From: Aspidapion aeneum
Lineage: Eukaryota; Arthropoda; Insecta; Coleoptera; Brentidae
Length of the DNA stretch: 64,000 bases
Assembly: GCA_963576565.1 (NCBI GenBank)
Contig: OY755040.1
Span: 24,928,543-24,992,542, forward strand
Direction of reading: 5' to 3'
Shown: in pieces, positions 32,830 to 44,325 of the stretch
How the letters are laid out: each line of letters starts with the position of its first letter
How positions within the stretch are numbered: the stretch's first letter is position 1
Notes under the pieces: model-generated
Database searches by the model: none
Told to the model about the DNA's origin: nothing
What the model saw: only the letters and a program-made list of their open reading frames with translations
Made by a program: the position numbers and the translations under genes

Positions 32830-34500
32830 TACCAACTTAGGCTACAACTTATATAAATTATAAAAAGATTAAATATTATTACTTATTTCTTCTCGAAAGG
32901 GAATTTGACGGTTCTTGGAGGAAATAAATGCTATAAACGTTTTTCTCAAATGTATAACCAATGTAGGAAAATCATACATGTCTTTTCAATTTTCTTCATG
33001 TAGCTTCACACTTTCACTTCTTATATTTATTAATTGAATATCAACTTTTTACTACTATTAGGCTTTTGTATTCAAATATTTAAACTTCTTAAACTTTTAG
33101 GTTTTATAAACCTTTTATATATTTGTTGTAAATATATATATTTATCAACATTATAAACGTTGATTGAACAGGTGAAACCATTCAATCAACTGTTTAATTT
33201 ACTTAATATTACTGTTTAGGTTTGGGATATATTGTGATTAAAAATGCCGATTTTAGGGCAACGAATGGTTTGTATTTTGATGTTATAAAACCATAAAACA
33301 GTTAAACACATTATTTCAAAACACTGGAAACAGTTATAATTAATAGCTTTAAAATTAATAAACTCCAAAAGAAAAGACTAAAATAATTATAAATAATAAA
33401 GATAATAGCTTATACAAAGTTAAAATAATTGATAAATTTCTCCACTTGAAATAAAACCCCCCTTAAGAAGTGTAAACGAAAGCGTAACGAACCAAGCGAA
33501 GCGCAACTAAAGAGTGATTTCCCTCCCGACTTTCTAAAGTTTCAGTACCCTGCTCTCTAGGCGTTCTTAGCCTGCCGCTAGCTGATTGGTCTAAAATCTA
33601 TGCTTTCTTTAACGGTTTTCTTGTCCAAGACATTTTTGGCCTGCCGTTGTCGTGGCTTGAAACTTAAGCTCTCTCGCATTGGTGAGAAAGACAAAGAGAC
33701 AAAATACCACCGCAATTTGAAGATACGTGGACTCAGAAAATCGATAAAGTTAAAATTACACAGTGTGTTTTTTAAAAGTTGAAAATAGTTTAGCTAATTT
33801 GTTTCCAGGTATAAAATATGAATTGTTTTGATGTTAGTGGCTCAAAGGACATATTAGCCGAATACAACTTTTATTAAAATACAGCGAATCTGAAAATATG
33901 CCAAAAAACAAGTCGCCGGAGTTGTCATAAATTTTAGTTAATCTTAACCTAGTCTTGCATATAATTAATGCTTATTGATGACAAAAACAATATTTAATTA
34001 AAAATCTTTAAAAACTTATAAATGGCAAAAATACCATTTATATTCAAATCCCGTTTTGTTACAAACGTGTACAAACAAGAGACAATAAAGTCTGGAGCAG
34101 AAGATTTTCTTATTTATGTGATGGCCGCTAGTAGTCTATAATGTCATTTCTATTTAATAATATGGTTAAAATAAGTAAAAAAAACTGCTTTCCCTCTCTT
34201 AAATTTACGGCACGTCACTGATCCCCTTCTGCTCCAAATACAAGTAACCGATCAAAAATAGGTTCCTACCGGACAAAAGGGGACCTTTTTCAATAAAAAC
34301 ACTGACCGTTTTCTCCCAATCACTCCTCTTTTTTCTTTTTGAATAACGTAATCATCTGCGCGATCTTTTTGCTACACTTTTTGGGTATTTTTTCTTACAA
34401 TTTTTAATCTTTTCGGGTTTTTTTTCGCAACTGTTTGCAACTGACCGGTGGTAAGCCGTTTTATAAAGGCGGCCATACACACATCAACAAACTTTGGAGA
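32830..34500. other. Unannotated AT-rich stretch
   Basis: No gene seen. Includes a TTGATTGAACAGGTGAAACC / TTCAATCAACTG pairing near 33160-33195 and the 60-residue ORF 33600-33782, which has no recognisable domain. Confidence 0.4.
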
Positions 34501-34539
34501 CAGATATTACCATTCATTTTATCTACATCCCATATGTAA

Positions 34540-34585
34540 CTGAGGTATCCCCATAAGGACGAAACACCGGTTTCTACGAGCTACC
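34540..34585 (+). ncRNA. Degenerate hammerhead ribozyme motif (unit 1)
   Basis: Has the stem II and GAAAC block intact (ATCC CATAA GGAC GAAAC), but the first core strand reads CTGAGGT instead of CTGANGA. About 10 nt of the 5' strand of stem I are deleted, and helix III carries a mismatch (ACACC/GGTTT). Equivalent cleavage site 34574/34575. Expected inactive. Confidence 0.6.
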
Positions 34586-34846
34586 CTGTCCCCCTTTTGA
34601 AGAACTGCCCTCAAACTTGATTTTGTTAAGTCTTTTGACTATTTCCTCGCAGTATCCCTATTATTTTATTGTATATTTCCGGGCTAAGATATTTATATCT
34701 GTCTCCGTAGTAACGTCAAATCATGCCTGCGCATAGTGGGCGATTGTGACTAAAGCTTTAACTTAACATTTGATCTTTTTTAGTAAATGTTCGCATTTCA
34801 TGACTCCTTTTCAGATATCACCATTCATTTCATCTTCATCCCATAT

Positions 34847-34905
34847 GGTTACGCTCGAACTGATGAATCCCAATAAGGACGAAACACCGGTGTCTACGAG
34901 CTACC
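34847..34905 (+). ncRNA. Type I hammerhead ribozyme motif, core complete (unit 2)
   Basis: Core strand CTGATGA at 34860-34866; stem II ATCC/GGAC (34867-34870 with 34877-34880) around CAATAA; then GAA and palindromic helix III ACACCGGTGT (34884-34893); C17 at 34894, so cleavage is predicted between 34894 and 34895. Stem I pairs GCTCG (34853-34857) with CGAGC (34897-34901), then GGT with ACC further out. Weak points: A-C at the 10.1-11.1 pair (normally G-C) and an A-A mismatch at the second pair of stem I. A loopless palindromic helix III fits ribozymes that work as dimers. Confidence 0.78.
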
Positions 34906-34999
34906 CTGCCCCCCTTTTGAGGAACTGCTCACCAACCTGTTTTTGTTAAGTCTTTTGACTATTTTTTCGCAATATCCCCATTATTATAATAAAGATAAG

Positions 35000-36850
35000 G
35001 TTTGGTACTTTGACTGTATTCGATTTTTAAAATTAGCGGAAAATTTCTTGTAAAATAACGTATAACATTAAATATTTTATTAGGTAGGGGACAGACGGGC
35101 AAAACGGGGTACCTACTTTTAAAAACGTTTGTTTTTCTAATTTTACAAAAAAAAATAATGCACATCATGTCCGTCGTATAGGACAAATTGGGGTACCAAA
35201 CTTAAACCTAGAAAAGCCTAGGCTGGTGATGGTCAATTAACCACTAGCTGTCAACGGTCAGTCAAAATATGTCAAATTTGAAAAATTGGACGATAAGGAG
35301 AATTTAACATAATCTATTTTCGGTAAATAAATGTGCATTTGTGCTTATTTTTTATTAATAATATGATGATACTTAAAATTACACTAAACGGCGGTTCTGA
35401 AACAAAAGTCTGATGGGGGGGGGGGGGGGTAATGCTAAAAGGAAAAGGAACCATTCGTACAGAAAAAAACACTACTCTAAAAAAGCGCGAAAAGAAAAAA
35501 ACGCACATAGTAAAACAGCGCACAGGGAAATCAAACAAAGAAAAGTTTTGGCATATGGAAAAATCATAATGAAATAAATGTAAGTTTTTAGATTTAGAAT
35601 GGTACCTACTGTTACAGGTTACTTGATCATCCTAATTTTTCTCACAAAAATAGGGTAGTATACAAGCTGTGTAACTTTCGGTTCCATAGGGCAACTGTCT
35701 CAAAATACGGAGCATCAAATTGGCGATTTTTACCCTTTTTTGACATAAAAACTTTTTTAAGAGTAGTGTATTAGAAGAGGAGTCCTACGTGGAAATAAAA
35801 ATAAATATTTTTTTAAATTATGCGGTCAATCTTTTTCAGCAAAAACTATTTTAATGCCATATTAAACGCAATGTTTTTCTTGATATTTTTTATTAATAAA
35901 AATAAGTCTCTACAGAGACGTATTCATAAAATATCATTGATATTTTTTTAAAAAATAAGTAAGTAAAAATAAAAACATTTTAAAGATTTTTATTTTTTAT
36001 ATATTTTTTTGTGTTGGAGGTTACTTTGAAAGCTTAACTTGTAATTTTATCAAAAAAGGAAATAATACATTTTTGGATCACAATAATTATAGCTAAGTAT
36101 TCATTTCAATGTGACAAATTTTCTTTTTTTTTTAAAACATTTTTCCCCCAACTTTAAAAATACTATATTATCTTAAAAACAGATGAGTCAACGACCCCCA
36201 TTAAATAGTGCATTTAAATTTTGAAAATAGTTTAGAATTTTCAAAATACATATATGAAATTTTTTGAGAATTTGAAAATATTTGATTTTTTTTATTGAAA
36301 TTCTTAAAAATTATCAAAATATTTAAAACTTGAAGATATTTTATAATTTGTGAAATATTTTATTATATTTGAAAATTTTTGGATATTTTCGTAACTATAA
36401 ATACTTTGCCATTTTTTGCGCAGACACAAGAAAATGCAAAAAATGCGGAAAAGTAATTTTATGGCTTTGAAAATGTACCATTTTCGCAACTTCACCATGT
36501 AATATTTTAATAATTCGATCAAGTTTTTTTAAATTTATTCGAAATTTTGGCGGTCATGGGCAAAACAAACCCCGTATTTCAGATTCGGTGTACTTGTCGA
36601 GATGTAGAGACTACTTTTTTGGTTTATTTGTCAAAGTTTTTTATCTGTGCGCCTTTTTCCTAGTGCACTTTTTTCCACAGGCGCTTTTTTCTCAAATGCT
36701 TTTCTGATAAAGCAAGTCAACAAAAATATCATTTTTTCCAGCCTTTAACTTACATGTGGTAGCTAGCCCCCTTATACTTTAGTTATTTTTTCGGTTTCTG
36801 GGGGTAAAGTTACCCCTTAGCAATGCAATTCCCATCTGTCAACTACATAT
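35000..36850. other. AT-rich stretch with a G15 run
   Basis: No gene recognised. A homopolymer of 15 G occurs at 35415-35429. The 36150-36540 part is highly AT-rich with many AAATATTTTNAAA-like words; the ORFs there are compositional. Confidence 0.4.
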
Positions 36851-36859
36851 TTTTCATAT

Positions 36860-37853
36860 TTGTTTTATATTTTAACTTTTTTAGTTAACAGAGTAGAAAA
36901 TTATAAAAAAAACAAAGAGATAAGAAAATATACAAAAAATATATATTAAAAATAAGGTCATTAATAAAATAATTTCAGGGTTAAATTCTCTATAAAATTG
37001 AATTTTTAAAAAAGCAACTTAGACCAAAATTAAACATTCACGAATAAATATAACCTTCTAAAATGCAGCCTGCTTTCTCAAGATGCGGTTTTCCCCTGTA
37101 AGGAGTGACGGTCAGCTTTTTTTAGAACTTCTTATTAAATACCTTACCACTTCAGTAAAGAGCTTTCCGGGATTTTTCTTAAGGATCTAGCATTCCCCTA
37201 TTTCCCCTACAGTAACAAAGCAAGTGAAACAGTTAGTCTAAAGATATCCATCAGCAAAACAAGATAACATTATAAATAATGTCTGGCAAATAAAAATAAC
37301 AAATGTTTTTCCTAAAAAATCACTCCAAATAGGTATAGGTAGGTACTCATACTACATATTTTTTAAAAAGTTTTTTTGCATGTTTTTGTCTTTATTTTAT
37401 ATTTTAACTTTTTTAGTTAAAAGTAGAAAATTATAGAAAAAAATTAAGAGATAAGAAAATATACAAAAAATATATTAAAAATAAGGTCATTAAATAGAAT
37501 AATTTCAGGTTTAAATAAATTCTCTATAAAATTGAATCTTTAAAAAAGCTACTTAGAACAAAATTCAACATTCACGAATAAATAACCTTCTAAAATGCAG
37601 CCTTTACAAATACGGCTTCCTCAAGGTGCGGCTTTCCCCTTTAAGGAGTGAGGGTCAGCTACCTACTACTTCAGTCAAGAGATTTTTCTTAAGGATCCAC
37701 ATTCCCCTATTTCCCCTACAGTAACAAAACAAGTAGTAAACAGCTAGTCTAAAGATATCCATCAGCAAAACAAGATAACATTATAAATTATGTCTGGCAA
37801 ATAAAAATAACAAATCTTTTTCCTAAAAATCACTCCAAATAGGTATAGGTACT
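36860..37853. repeat. Direct duplication, ~0.5-kb unit
   Basis: Unit A (about 36860-37346) and unit B (about 37391-37853) are near-identical: TATTTTAACTTTTTTAGTTA, TTCACGAATAAATA.AACCTT, GTCTGGCAAATAAAAATAAC and ACTCCAAATAGGTATAGGTA occur in the same order. Offsets run from about 533 to 510 because unit B has small deletions. Non-coding. Confidence 0.85.
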
Positions 37854-38523
37854 TATTGTAGACAAAACTACCCCACCCCTCACTCGAGAGGAACAATTTG
37901 TGGCTCACTCCCCAGCACATTGTCGTAAAAATAAAAACTTCATAAAAAACGCGATAAAAAGGTAACAATGATCTCCTATATGTCGGCGTACACTGTTCAC
38001 CGAGCTGATGCTTTTTGTGACTTTTTTAAAGGGGGTAGTTTTTTTTCTCTGTAAAATATATAATGGCGTGCGGTGTACGCCGCCGACGGCAGACGCGGTG
38101 CTGCGATAATTTATTGCTTTTAAAGTTTCCGGTTTTTCTGGTGAATTTTTGATAATAATGCGACAGTTTTATGATATGATATCAATAATTTTCAACCCTC
38201 CATTAGGCGAGTGGATTACGTATGTAATCCATGCTCTTTTCAGCAGTGACCATTAAAATTGAGTCTTCTAATTTGTTTAAATGTAAATTTTTTTAAATGA
38301 TAACAATTTTATTTAAAAAAAAAAAGTATTTCCGAGTGTCTCTAAGCTCGTCATGGAAATGTCCCACTTCTCTAAAAATAAATAGACATACTTACTTAAT
38401 AACCAATAAAAGATACAAAAGTCTTAATTCTTTATTTAAAAAGAGTACGAAATATATACTAAAGTAATACAAATATACCTTACTAACCGAGAGAAAACAG
38501 CAAAAAAAGGAGGCAAATCTGCG
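37854..38523. other. Unannotated stretch
   Basis: No gene. CGGCGTACAC near 37983 and GTGTACGCCG near 38071 form an inverted pair in a locally GC-richer patch. Confidence 0.4.
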
Positions 38524-39397
38524 CAGCGGCGTAGCGTGGGGGAGCGCGGGGGGTTCCTCGCCCCCAAGGATCCTGGCGCCCCATTGGCACTCTAAGCTTT
38601 ATTAAAATTGGTACAACCGTAAAAAAATAATACCTTAAGCAACTTATTATTTAGATAGTTAAGCAATATTAAGCATCTTTTCAGGCAGTGTGGAAATTAT
38701 ACAATTTTGCCGGCGCCCCCGTTCCTAAAATTGGAAAACCTTTTTGCATGCTACGAGAAAAATAAAGTTTGCCGTTCAAAGCCCAAAGCATCATGCATCG
38801 CCGTAAGAAAGACAAAACCAAACAAACTCAGTGCACCTGTAATTCCTAGGGCGCCAATTGCCGGGGGCGCCTAAATGAAGAATTAAAAATAAATTAGCCC
38901 CAAAAATTTTCGCTTGTCATTTTTCTTGGTTCTAACCAACAAATTTTTTCTGGCGCCATTTTTTCCAAAAAAGATAATGTTTCTAAAATTTTTTGACGCC
39001 TTATTTTGTTTAATAATTTTAGTTTTCTAAAATGTTTGTTTTTGTTCTTATTAAAAAATTTCTTCTTTGGCACCATTTTTTCCAAAAAGTATATGATTTT
39101 TCAAAAATTTCTTGCGCCTATATCTACAAAAAAATTTCTTCGGTTCGATTTTTTCCAAAAAGTACTAGGTGTAAAGTGTTTTTGTTTTTTTTTTCCAAAA
39201 AACAAAATATTAACCCGCTAGGGTATCGGTAGGGTGCCATTTAAATTTGACACCATATTAATTAATCAATTTAATTAATAATAATAAAAAAAAGTAGGAA
39301 GCTATTTTAATTTGATACTTATTTCTATACGTAAAAAAAAATTGACGCCCTTTTAATCCTCTGCCCCCTCCGCCCTTTGAACCATGCTACGCCGCTG
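38524..39397. mobile_element. hAT element, 874 bp, perfect 8-bp duplication AATCTGCG
   Basis: The ends CAGCGGCGTAGCGTGG and CCATGCTACGCCGCTG are inverted repeats. AATCTGCG flanks both sides (38516-38523 and 39398-39405). The interior contains degenerate ~70-bp repeats with TTTTTTCCAAAAAGTA and TTTCTTC words (38940-39200), which produce the F/K-rich ORFs on both strands. No transposase is evident. Related interior sequence lies at 45700-45840. Confidence 0.88.
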
Positions 39398-39399
39398 AA

Positions 39400-41150
39400 T
39401 CTGCGCGGATTTAGCTAGCCTAGTATAAAACCATGGGCAGTCTAGTCTACTACTAATGGCAAACATTTAAAAGAAAACTTATTAACATCCCGATACATCT
39501 CGTACCCGCGATATAATAATTGTGCTTGTTCATGTTTCAATATTAATTAAGTTACACCCTTACTATTATTTTTTTTAAAGAAATATAGACAATACATGAA
39601 TTTTGGAAAATATGTACACCATAAAGTGGGGGGGGGCAGCAACACTTAATTAACACATTTTCAAAAAAAAAATCTTTTATAAATTTGATCACTCTTATGT
39701 CACGTACACAGTCGCCTCACTTTTGAGTTATATTTTAAAATAAATTTGGCTGCCACATGCCAAAAAAATATGTATTGCATCCTTACCTAACCTTAAATAT
39801 CATTGTTAACTTTAGTTATGACACTACTTACAGTCGCCAAATATTTAGTAGAAACCAACAAAAAAATTTTTGAACCAAGAAAATGTCCCTTCGGTAACGT
39901 GTCATTGATGTTAGGGTCCGTGTCCACATAAGAATATTTGCAGAAAAGTTCACTTGATAGTTACTTTCAAGTCTTTGTTCATTTGAGGGCACTATCGTGT
40001 GTTTTCTTTAAAAAATTCTAAATCCTAAGGGTAGATTTCTCTCTCTCTCTCTCTGCTCCATGACTTCTGAGAGCCAGACTGCCGCAATTCAAAACCGATT
40101 GGAAGCTTGAGAGTTACTCTCCTAGATCAAATTTAGTCTGTCCTTTAGCAAGCAACTCATTATAGGCGTGCTGTACGACCCGATCGAAGCTCTTTGACAG
40201 TTACTCTCTAAAATTTGTCAATTTGCGAAGAATACGCAGGAGTTTTTTATAGACCGATTTTTAAAAAAAATTACAAGGTTTGTTGTTTTGAGGTTAAAAA
40301 ATTAACAAAAATTTTAACTTCAGAACAATGCGTCGAGTCGCACTTTGATGCCATGTGTTAATCTAGGGGGATTTAATTAGTTTTTTTTTAAAGAAACTTC
40401 AAAAAGAAATCCTGCAATGGTCAAGTACCTAACAAATACTAATTTGTCATAAAAAATTTTAGAAAAAAATTTGAATCCAAGAAAAAGATAAGCGAAGTCC
40501 GATAAAAATATTTATAGCCTTTTTTGTTTTTGAACAGACGTACTTTTACTGTTTTGTCATTTCACATTAATAAATCTTTTTAAACAGTTTGTGGTTCAGT
40601 GGTGAAGTCTAATAACGTTGTTTGATGGTCCAACAACGCTAATAATTAAGGCAACGTATGCTAGTAAATTTTTTATATAGTACGTCTTTGTGTTCTATAT
40701 ATGGCGCAATTTAAAAAGATAGTACAAAAATAAAAAAAATAAAAAAATCAAGTTGAGATATGTTTCAACCATATAGGACCATATATTGTCAAATAATTAT
40801 GAAAATAATGACCATGGTTTCTACTAAAGGACACTTAAAAAACGTTTGCCTTTTTTTGCCTATTAGTCCGTGGATTTAGTTAACAAATATTTTACTTCAG
40901 GTTACCAGTTTGGAATTTTGCACCATGCTTGTCCATAAAAATACGTAGGGAGACACTCGATCAAAGTTACTTCCCCTCTCACCCTAATTTCATTACAGAC
41001 AGACAGACAAACAAATACACAAACAAACTTTACAACGAAATCGTTGCCTTAGGTCAAGAAATAAATAAATACCTCGTTTTTGTTTGTTCTATTTTCTAAT
41101 CAGCGAGAAGAATTACTACTAGTTTGCTAATTTAACCAATCTAGTATATT
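39400..41150. other. Unannotated stretch
   Basis: No gene recognised. Contains a (CT)n run at 40037-40054 and a G-run near 39629. Confidence 0.4.
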
Positions 41151-41159
41151 CAATAACAA

Positions 41160-41840
41160 AAAAGTTGCAGACTTAATGAAACACCCTGTATAAAAGATTA
41201 ATTTTATTTTTACTTAATAACAAAAAGCAATGGCTTTAGGTTAACAACTATTATTTTTTTAATAATAATATGTTTTCTTTACTTAAATCATAAGTAAGCA
41301 ACGGTGTAGATTTAGTGAAACACGCTGTATAAAAAAATAATATTTATTTTTACTTAATAACAAAAAGAAATGGGTTTAGGCAATTAAGTTTTTTTTTAAA
41401 TAATATGTTTCCTTTATGCAAACTTAAAAAAACACCCTGTATAAACAAATAATTTTTTTATTTTCTCTTATAATGAAACATAGTTTTTTTTTTAAATAAT
41501 ATATTTCCTTTATGCAAACTTAAAAAAACACTTTGTATAAAGAAATAAGTTTTTTATTTTCTCTTATAATGAAACAGTTTATTTTTACAAATAACCAATA
41601 TGTTTCCTTCACTTCAGTGGCGTATATAGAAAAAAGTTTCGGAGGGGGCCCGAGACAATCTTGGGGGGGGGGGGGGCGAGACCTCATATTTTATGCTATT
41701 TTATATTTGTATTCATGAAATATGTGGAAAATATCTAAAAAAATCTTAGCTTCGGGAAAGGGGGGGAAGGCCCGGCCCCCCTTATATACGCCACTGCTTC
41801 ACTTAAATATTAAATTAGACTTAATGAAACACCCTGCATA
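41160..41840. repeat. Degenerate tandem array of ~100-140-bp units ending ...AAACACCCTGTATAAA
   Basis: Five units carry variants of ACTTAATGAAACACCCTGTA at about 41172, 41313, 41424, 41519 and 41819, each followed by TATTTTTACTTAATAA or TTTTCTCTTATAATG words. The shared piece resembles a mariner-type right end repeated at every unit. A hAT MITE (41615-41796) splits the last unit. Confidence 0.7.
41615..41796. mobile_element. hAT MITE with perfect 8-bp duplication CTTCACTT
   Basis: Ends CAGTGGCGTATATAG and TATATACGCCACTG; flanks CTTCACTT at 41607-41614 and 41797-41804. 182 bp with G-runs near both ends. Very similar to 43204-43389. Confidence 0.92.
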
Positions 41841-42035
41841 TAAAGATTGCTAAACTATATTTCTAAAAAATGCTTAGTATAAAATAATACAGCTATTTTT
41901 AACCTATAAACAAAATAAAAATATATTTGTACCATTGTTTTTATTAAATCCACCTTGATCACAAAAAGGACACGATGTGCGTCGTATCAATATGGGGTTT
42001 TTTGATTTTGTTTAATTTTTTTTTATAATTTTTTA
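41841..42035. other. Unannotated stretch
   Basis: Nothing recognised. Confidence 0.4.
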
Positions 42036-42203
42036 CAGGGCGGATCTAGGTTCTTTATTTGGAGGGGGAAATATCACAATAAATATTGCACAAAACTATT
42101 TTGCATAGTGACCAGGAGGTGTATTCTGTGTGTCAAAACTAGTAAAGTTTCAGATTTGGAGGAGGAAATTTCCCCTTTTTCTCCTCTCGTAGATCCGCGC
42201 CTG
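42036..42203. mobile_element. hAT-like MITE (CAGGGCGGATCTAGG type)
   Basis: Ends CAGGGCGGATCTA and TAGATCCGCGCCTG are inverted repeats. Flanking octamers ATTTTTTA and TTTTGTTA match at 6 of 8. 168 bp. Confidence 0.7.
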
Positions 42204-42701
42204 TTTTGTTATAATCAAAAATGTTGTTAAATCATTTTGTTTCTAGATACATTTGTACATCCAAGTTGTAGATAATAAAGTAATTGCCAAAATTATATTG
42301 TGATTTGAGCACACGTGCTATGAGAAAGAAAATAACTGCTGCCGTCACCCTTATTACAAAAAACACCCCTTCTTACAGTAGTAGACGACTTTGTGTTTTT
42401 AGCGTAAAAATAGCGTTTCCTCGTTTTTATAGAAAAAAAATGCTCTGAATGCTTCTACGGCTTTGATATGCACCTGGCGTTGTTTTGTTAAAAAGAAATA
42501 CAAAAATAGCAAAAGTTGAATAATTTGTTAAATAAAATGGAGCTTAATTGAGTTGATGGTCCACAGTACAGTGTCAAATTTGATGTTTTTACGGCGTTTT
42601 ATAGGTGCTTCTAGTTGTTTGGTAGGTTGTGGTTCTAGTAAAAACGGTATTTTAAAAAACAAACCGTTTTGACGCTACGAGAAGTTTTTGAAGTCTGTAC
42701 A
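42204..42701. other. Unannotated stretch
   Basis: No gene recognised. Confidence 0.4.
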
Positions 42702-43104
42702 CACGGTAAAAAAAATTGTCTTAGATCAAAGCAAATTGCTTTGAAGTAAAATAATTTGTGCTTTCCTATTCACCAAGAGAATATTTTCTTGATATAGCAC
42801 AAAAAATGTCTTGCCTTTTATTTTAATGTGAAACAGAAATTGTTTTGTTATAAATTGGAACTGAATTAATCTAAGGCACGGTTTTCTCTAGAAGCCAAAT
42901 ATTATATGACGACAATTTCCTTTGTTACAAAATGGAGTATACGGAATCAAAACAATCAAAGAAGAAAAATAAAGTCTCATTTCAAGATTAAATGCTGCGT
43001 TGAACTAAAAAGAAATATTTTAATTCAAAACAAATTGCTTTAAGGTAAAACAATTTATTCAAGAAAAGAACGTGTTTTCATTGTAGACAAAATTTTTTAC
43101 CGTG
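42702..43104. mobile_element. MITE with CACGGTAAAA ends (copy 2)
   Basis: Inverted-orientation relative of 19518-19922. CACGGTAAAAAAAATTGTCT at the left and AGACAAAATTTTTTACCGTG at the right. TA follows the right end (43105-43106); the left flank reads CA, probably a decayed TA. 403 bp. Confidence 0.75.
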
Positions 43105-43203
43105 TAGAGGGGGAAACTATAATTTTTTTAATTACAAAAATTTCAATTTGTTGTGACGAAATTTTAAATAACGTCGAATTTGCCACTCACCCACTCACTC
43201 ATG

Positions 43204-43389
43204 CAGTGGCGTATATAGAAAAAAGTTTCGGGGGGGGGGGGCCGAGACAGTTTCGGAGAGGCCCAAGACCCCATAAGGCCGTATTTTATGTTATTTTATG
43301 TTTGTATTCATGAAATATGTGGAAAATATCTAAAAAAATCTTAGCTTCGGGGGGGGGGGGGCCCAGGCCCCCCCATATATACGCCACTG
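43204..43389. mobile_element. hAT MITE with perfect 8-bp duplication CACTCATG and paralogous empty site
   Basis: Ends CAGTGGCGTATATAG and TATATACGCCACTG. CACTCATG occurs at 43196-43203 and 43390-43397. The paralogous site near 3924-3945 reads CACTCACTCATGTATAGATC with a single copy. 186 bp. Confidence 0.93.
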
Positions 43390-43751
43390 CACTCATGTAT
43401 AAATCATCAAAATTCTACTGTACTTCCTTCTACAAAGCTGAAATTTGGCAGACTGATAGAAATTATAACCAAACCCCTGGAAAAAATCAAAAAAGTTAAA
43501 ATTCTAATTTACCCCCCTCCCCGTGTACATGTAAAGTCAATAGATAATTGAAAATAAATTTATTCCCATTTCTAAAATTACAAAAAATATACAGTAGAAA
43601 AAGGTTCGTCAAATTAAAGTAGTAAAGTTATGTAAAAGTAATATTGCCCACTTCCAGAAGCGCTAGAAAGCTGAGCTTTGGCAGACTGATAGGAAAAATG
43701 ATAAACTTATAGAAAAAAAAACTCCAAAATTTTACTTTGCTTCTCTCCCCC

Positions 43752-43913
43752 CAGTAACGCACCCAGGAATATGTCTTGGGGGGGCGCGAGGCCTCATAAT
43801 GTCGTATTTCATGCTATTTTTTGTGTTTATTCATAAAATATGTGGAAAATATATACAAAAATCTTAGGCTTGGGGGGGCCGGGCCCCACCCCCCCCCCTG
43901 GGTGCGCCCATGA
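43752..43913. mobile_element. hAT MITE (CAGTAACGCACCCAGG ... CCATG type)
   Basis: The left end CAGTAACGCACCCAGG and the right end CCTGGGTGCGCCCATG bracket G/C tracts. No clean duplication; compared with paralogous copies a few target bases appear lost at the left border. About 162 bp. Confidence 0.7.
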
Positions 43914-44280
43914 AGTTATGTAAAAGTATCATTGCCCACTTCCAGAAACGGTAGAAAGCTAAGCTTTGCAAAGGCGATAGGAACTATGACAAAACTATAA
44001 AAAAAATTCAAAAACCCCAACATTTTAATTAACTTCCCTCCCCTATAAATGTAAAATTATGTAAAAGTAACATTGCCCACTTCCAGGAACCCTAGAGAGC
44101 TGAGCTTTAGAGGGCTGATAGGAACTATTATAAAACCATAGGAAAAAATTAAAAAACCTCAAAATTAATAATAAGTCATTGCAAAAGTTTTGAACAATAT
44201 TCCGCAAGTACGCGAAAATGGTATTCCGTAAAAAGAATTGAGATAAAAGTAAAACCAAGTTCTCCAATACAAATTCCAGA

Positions 44281-44325
44281 CTTTATTTATTTATTTATTT
44301 ATAACAAATAAATAAATAAATAAAT
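44281..44325. repeat. (TTTA)n/(AAAT)n hairpin in PAL-A arm
   Basis: TTATTTATTTATTTAT is followed by AAATAAATAAATAAATAAAT, a perfect tetranucleotide palindrome interrupting the left arm but absent from the right arm. Confidence 0.8.

Larger units (their letters stand above)
34502..34990 (+). repeat. Head-to-tail repeat pair carrying hammerhead motifs (retrozyme-like)
   Basis: Unit 1 (34502-34812) and partial unit 2 (34813-34990) share about 175 bp in direct orientation, starting AGATAT.ACCATTCATTT and including GGACGAAACACCGG, TCTACGAGCTACCCTG and TTTTGTTAAGTCTTTTGACT. Predicted cleavage positions are 320 nt apart. Tandem units of a few hundred bp, each with a type I hammerhead, are known in metazoan retrozymes and in Penelope-like elements; assignment to either is an inference. 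No ORF. Confidence 0.75.

Noticed and set aside
39006..39232. Overlapping F/K-rich ORFs on both strands
   Set aside because: They lie in the repetitive interior of the 874-bp hAT element; composition and two-strand openness indicate no coding.
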